Part shown: positions 1-5,742 of the stretch, one piece after another | How positions within the stretch are numbered: position 1 is the stretch's first letter | Layout: every line of letters begins with the position of its first letter | Assembly: GCA_023426435.1 (NCBI GenBank) | Contig: JAFAAS010000112.1 | Coordinates: 1-10,138, forward strand | Direction: 5' to 3' | Source of the DNA: Verrucomicrobiota bacterium | Lineage (GTDB): Bacteria; Verrucomicrobiota; Verrucomicrobiia; Opitutales; Opitutaceae | DNA length: 10,138 nt | Made by a program: the position numbers and the translations under genes | Notes under the pieces: generated by a model | What the model was told of the DNA's origin: nothing | The model's input: only the letters and a program-made list of their open reading frames with translations | The model's database searches: none

Positions 1-15
1 ACCCCAAGCCATTTA

Positions 16-32
16 GTAATACATTATATTAC
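16..32. promoter_or_regulatory. AT-rich dyad, possible operator (copy 1)
   Basis: GTAATACATTATATTAC has 6-bp inverted arms, GTAATA and TATTAC, around a 5-nt centre. The size and symmetry suit a dimeric DNA-binding protein. It also contains TATATT, close to a -10 hexamer, but no matching -35 is seen at the right distance. The role is inferred from position and symmetry only. Confidence 0.3.
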
Positions 33-59
33 AATTCCCACCCCGACCCCAATCCTACT

Positions 60-78
60 TGTAATACATTAAATTACA
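60..78. promoter_or_regulatory. AT-rich dyad, possible operator (copy 2)
   Basis: TGTAATACATTAAATTACA has 6-bp arms, TGTAAT and ATTACA, around a 7-nt centre. It starts 45 bp after the equivalent position of the first copy and ends 71 bp before the ATG of the GT2 gene. A spacing of 45 bp is about four helical turns, so two bound dimers could sit near the same face. This is inference; no regulator gene is in the window. Confidence 0.3.
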
Positions 79-149
79 TCGTCCCCCCATCGGATCTTCT
101 TTTTCGACGTGCGTGCCCCCACGTCACTTCCGATGCTCCCACCCGCGGC

Positions 150-1082
150 ATGCAGGTCAGCTTCATCATCCCTCTCTACAACTGCCTCGCGCTCACGCAG
201 GCCTGCCTCGCCTCCCTCCGCGCCACCGTCCCGCCCGGACTCTCCCACGAAATCATCTTCGTCGACGACGGCTCCACCGACGGCACGCGCCCCTGGCTCG
301 CCACCCTCGATTCCCCCGAAATCCGCGTCCTCCTCAACCCTCGCAATCTCGGCTACGCCGCCGCCAACAACCGCGGCGCCGCCCTGGCCCGCGGCGATCT
401 CCTCGTTCTCCTCAACAGCGACCTGATCCTCACCCGCCGCTGGCTCGAGCCCATGCTCGCCCTCCACCGCCGCCTCGGCCCGCGCGCGGGCGTAATCGGC
501 AACATCCAGCGCACCGTCGCCACCCGCGCCGTCGACCACTCTGGCATCGTCATCAATCTCAAAGCCAAACCCGAGCACAGCACCTGGTTCCCGCCCCGCT
601 GGCTCCGCTTCCTCCTCCGCTCCCGCCGCGTCCCCGCCGTCACCGGCGCCTGCGCCCTCGTTTCTCGCACGCTCTGGAACGATCTCGGCGGTTTCGACGA
701 AGCCTTTCTCAACGGCGCCGAAGACGTCGATCTCTGCTTCCGCGCCCGCGCCGCCCATCGCATCAACGCCGTCGCCCTGCGCAGCGTCATCCTCCACCAC
801 GTCAGCGCCTCGCCCGGCCGCAAACTCCGCAACGAATCCAACAGCCGCCGTCTCGCCCTCCGTTGGCGCAACGAACTCGAGCGTCTCGCCTACCATCGCT
901 GGTGTTGGAACTACCTTGATCGCGAGTGGACTTCGCCGCACCCCGCGCTCGCTCACCCCGACGCCCGCGCCGCCCTCTTCTATTCGCTCCGCCTCCGCCG
1001 CACGCCCCCTGACATCGCCGTCGCCGGCATGCGCGCCAACATGGACCACGAACTCGCCCGCTGGGAAAAACTCCTCCCGTAG
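150..1082 (+). CDS. Family 2 glycosyltransferase (GT-A fold, rhamnosyltransferase-like)
   Basis: A 310-residue protein that probably transfers a sugar from a nucleotide donor to a growing glycan at the cytoplasmic face. The start is placed at 150 because the first beta strand (VSFIIPLYN, residues 3-11) of the GT-A fold follows at once; no clear ribosome binding site is seen. Visible motifs are VDDGSTDG with D39-D40 for nucleotide binding, NPRNLGYAAANNRG (63-76), LNSD (88-91) as the DxD-type metal site, GGFDEAF (180-186), and ED (191-192) as the probable catalytic-base region. There are no membrane segments. Length and motif order match single-domain GT2 enzymes of O-antigen and exopolysaccharide loci (wcaA/rhamnosyltransferase type). 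The TAG stop lies inside the GTAG head of a REP-like element. It converges with the minus-strand pair. Donor and acceptor cannot be told from sequence. Confidence 0.9.
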   Translation: MQVSFIIPLYNCLALTQACLASLRATVPPGLSHEIIFVDDGSTDGTRPWLATLDSPEIRVLLNPRNLGYAAANNRGAALARGDLLVLLNSDLILTRRWLEPMLALHRRLGPRAGVIGNIQRTVATRAVDHSGIVINLKAKPEHSTWFPPRWLRFLLRSRRVPAVTGACALVSRTLWNDLGGFDEAFLNGAEDVDLCFRARAAHRINAVALRSVILHHVSASPGRKLRNESNSRRLALRWRNELERLAYHRWCWNYLDREWTSPHPALAHPDARAALFYSLRLRRTPPDIAVAGMRANMDHELARWEKLLP

Positions 1083-1103
1083 GTTGCGCGCTCGCCGCGC
1101 AAC
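1079..1103 (+). repeat. REP-like palindrome with GTAG head, between convergent genes
   Basis: GTAG at 1079-1082 is followed by a perfect 8-bp stem, GTTGCGCG (1083-1090) with CGCGCAAC (1096-1103), and a 5-nt loop. A GTAG-type tetranucleotide followed by a hairpin is the signature of REP elements mobilised by RAYT (TnpA-REP) enzymes. The TAG of this head is the stop codon of the upstream GT2 gene. It fills nearly all of the 29-bp gap to the convergent gene, so it could act as a two-way transcription barrier, although no U-tract follows it on either strand. The REP assignment is inference from form; copy number in the genome is unknown. Confidence 0.5.
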
Positions 1104-1111
1104 TCAGTGCT

Positions 1112-2059
1112 TCAACTTAAACCTCCTCCGCGCACCACCTCGCGCACCACCGCCTGCGGCCGCTGATTCACCGCCAAAAACATCCGCCCGATATATTCTC
1201 CGATCAGCCCCAGCAGCACCAACTGCGTCCCCGAGAAAATCAACAGCGCCGCCATCAACGATCCCCACCCAAACGTCGGCCCTCTCTCCATCACGCGCAG
1301 CCACACGACGATTCCCAATCCCACCACGCCAAGCACCGCCATCGCCAGCCCCAGCACCGTCGCCACCCGCAGCGGCAGCACCGAAAAATTAATCCACGCG
1401 CTCAACCACAGCCGCACCAGCCGCCGCAACGTGTATCCACTTTTCCCTGCCGTCCTCGCCTCGTGCCGCACCTGCAACGACGCAATCCTCTGCGTCACCT
1501 GCAAAATCAACCCGTCGATATACGGCGTCGGCCCGCTGTTCTTCGCCACTTCCTTCGCCACAAACGCCGTCACACACCGGAAACTCGACAGATAAAACCC
1601 CGCCGGCTTCTCCAGCGCCCAATCCGTCATCCGATTCGTGAACCAGCTGCCAAAATTCCGCCACGCCGAGTGCTGCTTCACTTCGTAGTGCCCGAACACG
1701 ACATCCGCACCCGTCTCCTTCGCGTGCTGCCATAACCGCACCGCCTCCGCCGGCGGATTCTGCCCGTCGTCATCCAGATTCACGATGTGCGCGCCCCGCG
1801 CCAGCCGCCACCCCGTCAACACCGCGTTGTGCTCCCCAAAATTCCGCGCGTGCTCCACATAGATCACCGGCACGCCCGCGGTATCCACTAATCCACGACA
1901 CACTGCCGCCGTCCCATCCCGACTCCCGTCGTTCACCAATACGATCTCGTGTCCGCCCTCCACGCGGAGGGCCGCGATATCCCGCACCAGCGCCCCAATC
2001 GTCGCCTCGCTGAAATACAGCGGAATGACAAAACTCAGCGCCGGCGCCTCAGGATTCAT
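1112..2059 (-). CDS. Membrane-anchored family 2 glycosyltransferase, ArnC/GtrB/DPM1-like (polyprenyl-phosphate sugar transferase)
   Basis: A 315-residue protein predicted to move a sugar from a nucleotide to polyprenyl phosphate at the inner face of the cytoplasmic membrane. Motifs: FVIPLYFSE (10-18), NDGS (43-46), NLDDDGQNPP (94-103) with D96-D98 in place of the usual DADLQ, GKSGYT (205-210), and two C-terminal membrane helices (about 230-252 and 268-288) followed by GEYIGR (287-292) and RPQAVV, the usual tail of the ArnC/GtrB/YfdH group. The start at 2059 is chosen over an upstream ATG at 2089 because it forms ATGA with the stop of the aminotransferase gene, implying translational coupling. 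A modest GGATGG lies just upstream. Wobble positions are mostly G, unlike the + strand genes. ArnC itself pairs with the aminotransferase ArnB in other bacteria, but the substrate here is unknown, so no gene symbol is given. Confidence 0.9.
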   Translation of the reverse strand: MNPEAPALSFVIPLYFSEATIGALVRDIAALRVEGGHEIVLVNDGSRDGTAAVCRGLVDTAGVPVIYVEHARNFGEHNAVLTGWRLARGAHIVNLDDDGQNPPAEAVRLWQHAKETGADVVFGHYEVKQHSAWRNFGSWFTNRMTDWALEKPAGFYLSSFRCVTAFVAKEVAKNSGPTPYIDGLILQVTQRIASLQVRHEARTAGKSGYTLRRLVRLWLSAWINFSVLPLRVATVLGLAMAVLGVVGLGIVVWLRVMERGPTFGWGSLMAALLIFSGTQLVLLGLIGEYIGRMFLAVNQRPQAVVREVVRGGGLS

Positions 2060-3168
2060 GCGTCCATCCAACGAAGGATTTCGCCGCAAACCCTGTCAAC
2101 GTCCGCCACGCCCAATCCCGGATGCACCGGCAAACACAAGACTTCCGCACACGCCCGCTCCGTCTCCGGCAAACTCACCGCCTGCGCATACGCCGGCTGC
2201 CGGTGCAACGGCACCGGATACAACACGCCACACCCAATCCCCCGCTCCGCCAAAAACGCCTTCAACTCCTCCCGCCGCTCCGTCCGCACCGCAAACTGAT
2301 GCCACACATGCTCCACCCCCGCCGCCACCTCCGGCACTCTGATTGTAGGAGCCTGCTTGCAGGCGATCCGATACCTCTCCGCCAACTCCCGCCTCCGCCC
2401 ATTCTCCGCATCCAAATACTTCAACCGCACCCGCAACACCGCCGCCTGCACCTCATCCAACCGACTATTCCGCCCCGCCACTTCGCTCACATACCGCTCA
2501 CGCCATCCATACTGCCGCAACACTCTCACCCGCTCCGCCACCTCCGCCTCTCGCGAAAACACCGCGCCTCCATCTCCCAACGCACCCAGATTCTTCGTCG
2601 GATAAAAACTAAACGCCGCCGCATCTCCCCACGTTCCCACCTTCCTTCCGAGGATCGCCGCCCCATGCGCCTGCGCACAATCCTCCACCACCTTCGCCCC
2701 AAACTTCTTCGCCACTTCCCCGATCCGCCGCATCTCCGCCGGATGCCCATAAAGATGCACCGGCACCACCGCCTTCACCGCGCCTCCTTCCTTCCGCAAA
2801 ACCTCCTCCAACGCCTCCGCCGACATCGTCATCGTCGCCGCATCGATCTCCCCAAACACCAGCCGCGCCCCAATCTGCTCGATCGCCGCCGCCGTTGCAC
2901 TGACCGTATTCGCCACCGTCGCCACCGCATCGCCGCGCTTCACCCCGACCGCGCGCAACGCCAGCTCGATCGCCTCCGTCCCATTCGCCACGCCCACCGC
3001 GTAACCACCGCCCAAATACGCCGCCCACTCCCGTTCGAACGCCTCCACCTCCGGCCCCAAGATATAATGCCCGCTCGCCAGCACGCGCTCCACCGCCGCG
3101 CGAATCTCCTCCGCATGCGCCAAAAACCCCGCCTTCGGATCCGCCGTGAGCATCGTGATTTTAGCCAT
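2056..3168 (-). CDS. DegT/DnrJ/EryC1/StrS family sugar-nucleotide aminotransferase
   Basis: A 370-residue PLP enzyme that should aminate a keto-sugar nucleotide, usually with glutamate as donor, in the cytoplasm. Fold type I landmarks: NGTEAIELAL (62-71) for phosphate binding, VHLYGHPAEM (137-146), VEDCAQAHGA (161-170) with D163 facing the PLP ring nitrogen, FSFYPTKNLGALGDGG (186-201) with K192 as the Schiff-base lysine, and RNSRLDEVQAA (233-243). The stretch from 186 to 201 resembles the 3-aminotransferases (FdtB/QdtB type), but regiochemistry cannot be settled by eye. The start at 3168 is supported by AGAGGTGA ending 7 nt upstream and by family N-termini; an upstream extension to 3336 would run into repeats and is rejected. 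Residues 268-275 are encoded by a REP-like palindrome. It is first gene of a two-gene minus-strand operon with the ArnC-like GT2. Confidence 0.93.
   Translation of the reverse strand: MAKITMLTADPKAGFLAHAEEIRAAVERVLASGHYILGPEVEAFEREWAAYLGGGYAVGVANGTEAIELALRAVGVKRGDAVATVANTVSATAAAIEQIGARLVFGEIDAATMTMSAEALEEVLRKEGGAVKAVVPVHLYGHPAEMRRIGEVAKKFGAKVVEDCAQAHGAAILGRKVGTWGDAAAFSFYPTKNLGALGDGGAVFSREAEVAERVRVLRQYGWRERYVSEVAGRNSRLDEVQAAVLRVRLKYLDAENGRRRELAERYRIACKQAPTIRVPEVAAGVEHVWHQFAVRTERREELKAFLAERGIGCGVLYPVPLHRQPAYAQAVSLPETERACAEVLCLPVHPGLGVADVDRVCGEILRWMDA
2345..2367 (+). repeat. REP-like palindrome with GTAG head, inside the aminotransferase reading frame
   Basis: GTAG (2345-2348) is followed by GA and a perfect 6-bp stem, GCCTGC (2351-2356) and GCAGGC (2359-2364), around TT. 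The form closely resembles the REP elements of pseudomonads and Stenotrophomonas. It lies antisense within the aminotransferase gene, where it is read as I-A-C-K-Q-A-P-T (268-275), between the conserved RYR and the RVPEV segments, a variable surface region in the family. The reading frame is intact and total length looks normal. That it is mobile is inference. Confidence 0.55.
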
Positions 3169-3175
3169 GCGCGCC

Positions 3176-3183
3176 TCACCTCT
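3176..3183 (-). promoter_or_regulatory. Ribosome binding site of the aminotransferase gene
   Basis: Read on the minus strand this is AGAGGTGA, a 7-of-8 match to the ideal GGAGGTGA, ending 7 nt before the ATG at 3168. It decides the start of the aminotransferase and is the only strong Shine-Dalgarno sequence seen in the window. Confidence 0.75.
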
Positions 3184-3228
3184 GCTCCCCCGCCCCGCCC
3201 GCGACAACGCAAAATCCACGACTCGTCG

Positions 3229-3338
3229 TCGTGCTCGCGATCGTAATCGTGCTCGTGATCCCTCTCCACCTCCGCATCTCGCCGCCGCCTTTCGCGATCC
3301 GTTTTCGATCAAGAGCACGATCACGATCAAGAGCACGG
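3229..3338. repeat. Long imperfect inverted repeat with internally repeated arms
   Basis: Arms 3229-3260 and 3307-3338 are each 32 bp and pair at 27 of 32 positions around a 46-bp spacer. Each arm is itself built from two related units: CGTGCTC(G/T)(C/T)GATC in the left-arm sense, and its complement GATCAAGAGCAC twice in the right arm, six bases apart. The whole could extrude as a cruciform or fold as a long hairpin in RNA from either divergent transcript. It does not resemble a simple intrinsic terminator. Function unknown. Confidence 0.7.
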
Positions 3339-3461
3339 ACGCCCCGCTCTCGCGACGCGATTCGATTGCCTCCTTCCCGTTCCTTCCGCGCTCCCTCCCG
3401 CACCCGCCAACTAAAATCCTAGCCTCCCCCGCCTCACTCGCGTAAACGCCTCCTCCTCTCG

Positions 3462-5603
3462 ATGCGTCTCCGCCGGCTCGCTCCGCTGCTCAGCCTTTCC
3501 TTCGTCACGCTGCTCATCTGGTGCGTCGTCACCCACCGTTGGACGCCGCTCGCCTGGCAAGCCCCGCTCCAACTCCACGGCGACCCGGTCGAAATCTACA
3601 CCCGCGTCCAGATCGCCGCTGAAGACCTCGCGCAACCACTTTTCGGATACGCCGACCTTCCGCGTCTCGCCGCGCCTTTCGGCGCCGACTGGCGCGCCTA
3701 CCCCGTCTCCGACCGCCTCGTCTTCACCGCCCTCGGCGCCCTCACCCGGATTTTCGGCCTTTTCCTCGCCGTCAACCTCGCCCTCGCCGCCGTCCACGTC
3801 CTCAACGCCGCCTCGTTCTTCCTCTGCGCCCGCCTGCTCCGCTGGCGCACCGAATGGGCTTTCGCCACCGCCCTCCTGTTCGCCTTCTCCAACTACAATT
3901 TTCGCTGGGGCATCACCTTCTCCTTCTCCCTCTCCTTCGTCATCCCGCCGCTGCTCCTTCTCTGCGCCTGGATTGCCCGCCACGCGCCCGCCGTCCGCCC
4001 CCGCCGCGCTCTCTTCCTCGCCGCCGCGCTCGGCGCCTGGTTCGCCACCGCCAATCCTTACCTCACTTTTTTCGCCGCCCAACTCGTCGCGTTCTCCGCC
4101 GTTCTTCAACTCCTCCGCCAGCGCCAACCCACCCGGCTCCGCGCCGCCGGTCTTTTCTTCGCCGCGCTCCTTGTCGGTTTCATCCTCCACTACGCGCCCT
4201 ACCTGTTCTCCTCTTCCAACACCGAGGCCACCTTCCTGCGCAACTACGCCGCATCCGAAATCTACGCGCTCAAACCCGCCGATCTCGTCATCCCGCCCGC
4301 CGAACACCGGCTCCCGCTCCTCGGCCGCATCGGCGAATCCTTCCGCGCCCAATCCTTCCTCCCAGGCGAGTTCTTCATCAATTATCTCGGTGTATTCGGA
4401 ATCCTGGGACTCGCTTTCCTGCTCTGGTCCGCCGTCCGCGCCGTCGCCCAACCCCGCCATTTCCGCCTGCCCGACGCCGCACTCGGCGCCGCCTGGGCCC
4501 TTCTCTTCTCCGCCGTCGGCGGACTCAACTCGCTCCTCGCCCTCGCCGGCTTCGACCTCTTCCGCGCCAGCAATCGCAACAGCATCTTCCTCCTCGTCTG
4601 GGCGCTCTGGTTCTTCGGCCGTTTCGCCCAACGCCACACCCGCATCCTCCCGCGCTCCGCCCAACTCGCTCTCGCTGTTCTCGTCGCCGCCTTTGGCATT
4701 TTCGACAGCCTCCCGAAACTTCCCGCCCGCACCCTGCTCGAAGCCCACGCCAACACCCTCCGCCGCACCGCCGAACTCACCTCCTCGCTCGAACAACAAC
4801 TCGGCCCGTCCGCCGCCATCTTCCAAATCCCGTCACCGCCCTTCCCCGAAGCGGGCCGCATTGGCCAAATGGACGACTACGAGCAACTGCTCCCGTTCCT
4901 CACTTCGTCCACATTGCGCTTCTCCTACGGAGCGCTCCGCGACACGCCCACCGCCACCTACCTCGACGCGCTCGCCGACGCGCCCACCCCGCTTCTTCTC
5001 TCCACGCTCGAAGCCGCCGGCTTCAACGCCCTCTGGATCGATCAACGCGCGCTCGCCGATCGCGCCGACCAACGTCTCTCCGAGCTCCGCGCCGCCGGCC
5101 GCAACCCGATTCCTCAAACATCGCTCCCTCACATTCACGTCATCCGCCTCCAGCCTCAGCCCACACCTCGGCTGCCCGACGTCCTCGATCCGCGAATCCT
5201 CCCGCCTTGGGATCCCGCCGCATCTCACTCCGCCCCGCGCCTCGCGTTGCTCAACGGTTGGCACGGACTCGAACGCGACGCCTCCTCCCGCTGGCGCTGG
5301 GGTCGCGAAACAGCCTCCGTCGGTCTTCATCTCGAAACTCCCGCCACCCTCCAACTCGCCTTCATCCCTTTCAGCGGAAGCCCCGGCCAACTCCGCCTCG
5401 AGCTCGATGGCCGCGAAATCTGGCGCTCCGCCACTTCCTGGCAGTCCCGCCTCCGCCGCGAACTCACACTTTCCCTCGCCTCCGGACCACACCGCTTCGT
5501 CTGGCATTTCGATGGCCCCGTCCGCCGCGCATCCCCCGGCGATCCCCGTCAAATCGGTTTCGCCCTCGCCGACCTCGAAGCCGCCTTCCTCCCGACACCG
5601 TAA
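3462..5603 (+). CDS. Polytopic GT-C-like membrane protein with C-terminal beta-rich domain
   Basis: A 713-residue integral membrane protein, probably a GT-C type glycosyltransferase using a lipid-linked sugar outside the cytoplasmic membrane. About ten to eleven hydrophobic helices lie in residues 6-415 (for example 6-23, 97-123, 153-172, 183-215, 227-247, 305-323, 337-360, 374-388, 399-415). The loop after the first helix carries HGDPVE with D41, placed where GT-C enzymes keep a catalytic acidic residue, then LAAPFGADWRAYPVSD (69-84), a pattern seen in uncharacterised glycan membrane proteins. Residues about 420-590 form a soluble domain. From GWHGLERD (599-606) to the end is a beta-rich, jellyroll-like module with LRLELDGREIW and GPHRFVWHFDG segments. 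Wobble bases are mostly C. It opens the rightward operon. No exact family was recognised; a flippase or scaffold role is possible. Confidence 0.82.
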   Translation: MRLRRLAPLLSLSFVTLLIWCVVTHRWTPLAWQAPLQLHGDPVEIYTRVQIAAEDLAQPLFGYADLPRLAAPFGADWRAYPVSDRLVFTALGALTRIFGLFLAVNLALAAVHVLNAASFFLCARLLRWRTEWAFATALLFAFSNYNFRWGITFSFSLSFVIPPLLLLCAWIARHAPAVRPRRALFLAAALGAWFATANPYLTFFAAQLVAFSAVLQLLRQRQPTRLRAAGLFFAALLVGFILHYAPYLFSSSNTEATFLRNYAASEIYALKPADLVIPPAEHRLPLLGRIGESFRAQSFLPGEFFINYLGVFGILGLAFLLWSAVRAVAQPRHFRLPDAALGAAWALLFSAVGGLNSLLALAGFDLFRASNRNSIFLLVWALWFFGRFAQRHTRILPRSAQLALAVLVAAFGIFDSLPKLPARTLLEAHANTLRRTAELTSSLEQQLGPSAAIFQIPSPPFPEAGRIGQMDDYEQLLPFLTSSTLRFSYGALRDTPTATYLDALADAPTPLLLSTLEAAGFNALWIDQRALADRADQRLSELRAAGRNPIPQTSLPHIHVIRLQPQPTPRLPDVLDPRILPPWDPAASHSAPRLALLNGWHGLERDASSRWRWGRETASVGLHLETPATLQLAFIPFSGSPGQLRLELDGREIWRSATSWQSRLRRELTLSLASGPHRFVWHFDGPVRRASPGDPRQIGFALADLEAAFLPTP

Positions 5604-5742
5604 ACCCGCGCACCTCCGCCTTTTCGCGGGAAACGCTCCTCCTCCTTCTGCGCTCGCTGCGCTCTCCGCGGCTACGCTCCTTCTCCCGCAAAAATCCTTC
5701 CCAACCCCGCTCGCGCGTCCAATTCTCCTCGGTTCTTCACGC
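5604..5742. other. 139-bp intra-operon spacer with a bulged inverted repeat
   Basis: The gap is much longer than the others in this operon (27 and 7 bp). TTTT-C-GCGGGA (5621-5631) can pair with TCCCGCAAAA (5684-5693), ten base pairs with one bulged C around a GC-rich loop that contains CTGCGCTCGCTGCGCTC. It could be a processing, attenuation or repeat-derived element. The downstream reading frame stays open across it, but the encoded peptide is low-complexity and unlike the GT4 protein, so it is treated as non-coding. Confidence 0.45.

Larger units (their letters stand above)
1..78. repeat. Two copies of a 45-bp-period AT-rich direct repeat (array possibly truncated by window edge)
   Basis: Bases 1-33 and 46-78 align without gaps at 27 of 33 positions. 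Both begin ACCCCAA and end in GTAATACATTA(T/A)ATTACA. The AT-rich core stands out sharply against the surrounding GC-rich DNA. Only two copies are visible, and because the first begins at base 1 the array may continue to the left. The repeat lies just upstream of the GT2 gene at 150. Its function is unknown; regulatory sites or a minisatellite are both possible. Confidence 0.6.
3169..3461. other. Divergent intergenic region between the two operons
   Basis: This 293-bp gap separates the minus-strand aminotransferase pair from the rightward operon. It must contain promoters in both directions if those operons start here. It holds the aminotransferase ribosome binding site, a long imperfect inverted repeat (3229-3338), and C/T-rich sequence on the + strand. 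TAAAAT at 3412-3417 is a possible -10 for the rightward operon, 45 bp before its ATG, but no convincing -35 is placed 16-18 bp upstream. No coding potential beyond compositional open frames is seen. Confidence 0.6.

Noticed and set aside
1..78. CRISPR array
   Set aside because: Only two imperfect copies, a 12-bp gap between aligned blocks and no typical CRISPR repeat or cas gene.
1083..1103. Canonical intrinsic terminator
   Set aside because: The hairpin is strong but no T-run follows on either strand, so it is listed as a REP-like element with only a possible barrier role.
2060..2089. Upstream ATG for the ArnC-like GT2
   Set aside because: The ATG at 2059 forms a typical ATGA overlap and leaves the usual short lead before the first beta strand.
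3169..3336. N-terminal extension of the aminotransferase to an ATG at 3336
   Set aside because: It would add 56 basic, low-complexity residues encoded by the inverted repeat; the ATG at 3168 has a strong ribosome binding site and matches family N-termini.
3411..4826. 471-codon minus-strand open frame
   Set aside because: Glu/Gly-rich antisense shadow of the membrane protein gene without motif or credible start.
5650..5675. Third GTAG-headed REP on the minus strand
   Set aside because: GTAG is present at 5675-5672 but the following sequence forms no clean hairpin like the two accepted elements.
3973..5742. Very long in-frame extension upstream of the GT4 gene
   Set aside because: It overlaps the membrane protein gene in another frame, is dominated by Ser/Pro/Ala low complexity, and lacks any recognisable fold; C-rich wobble removes stop codons in the other frames.
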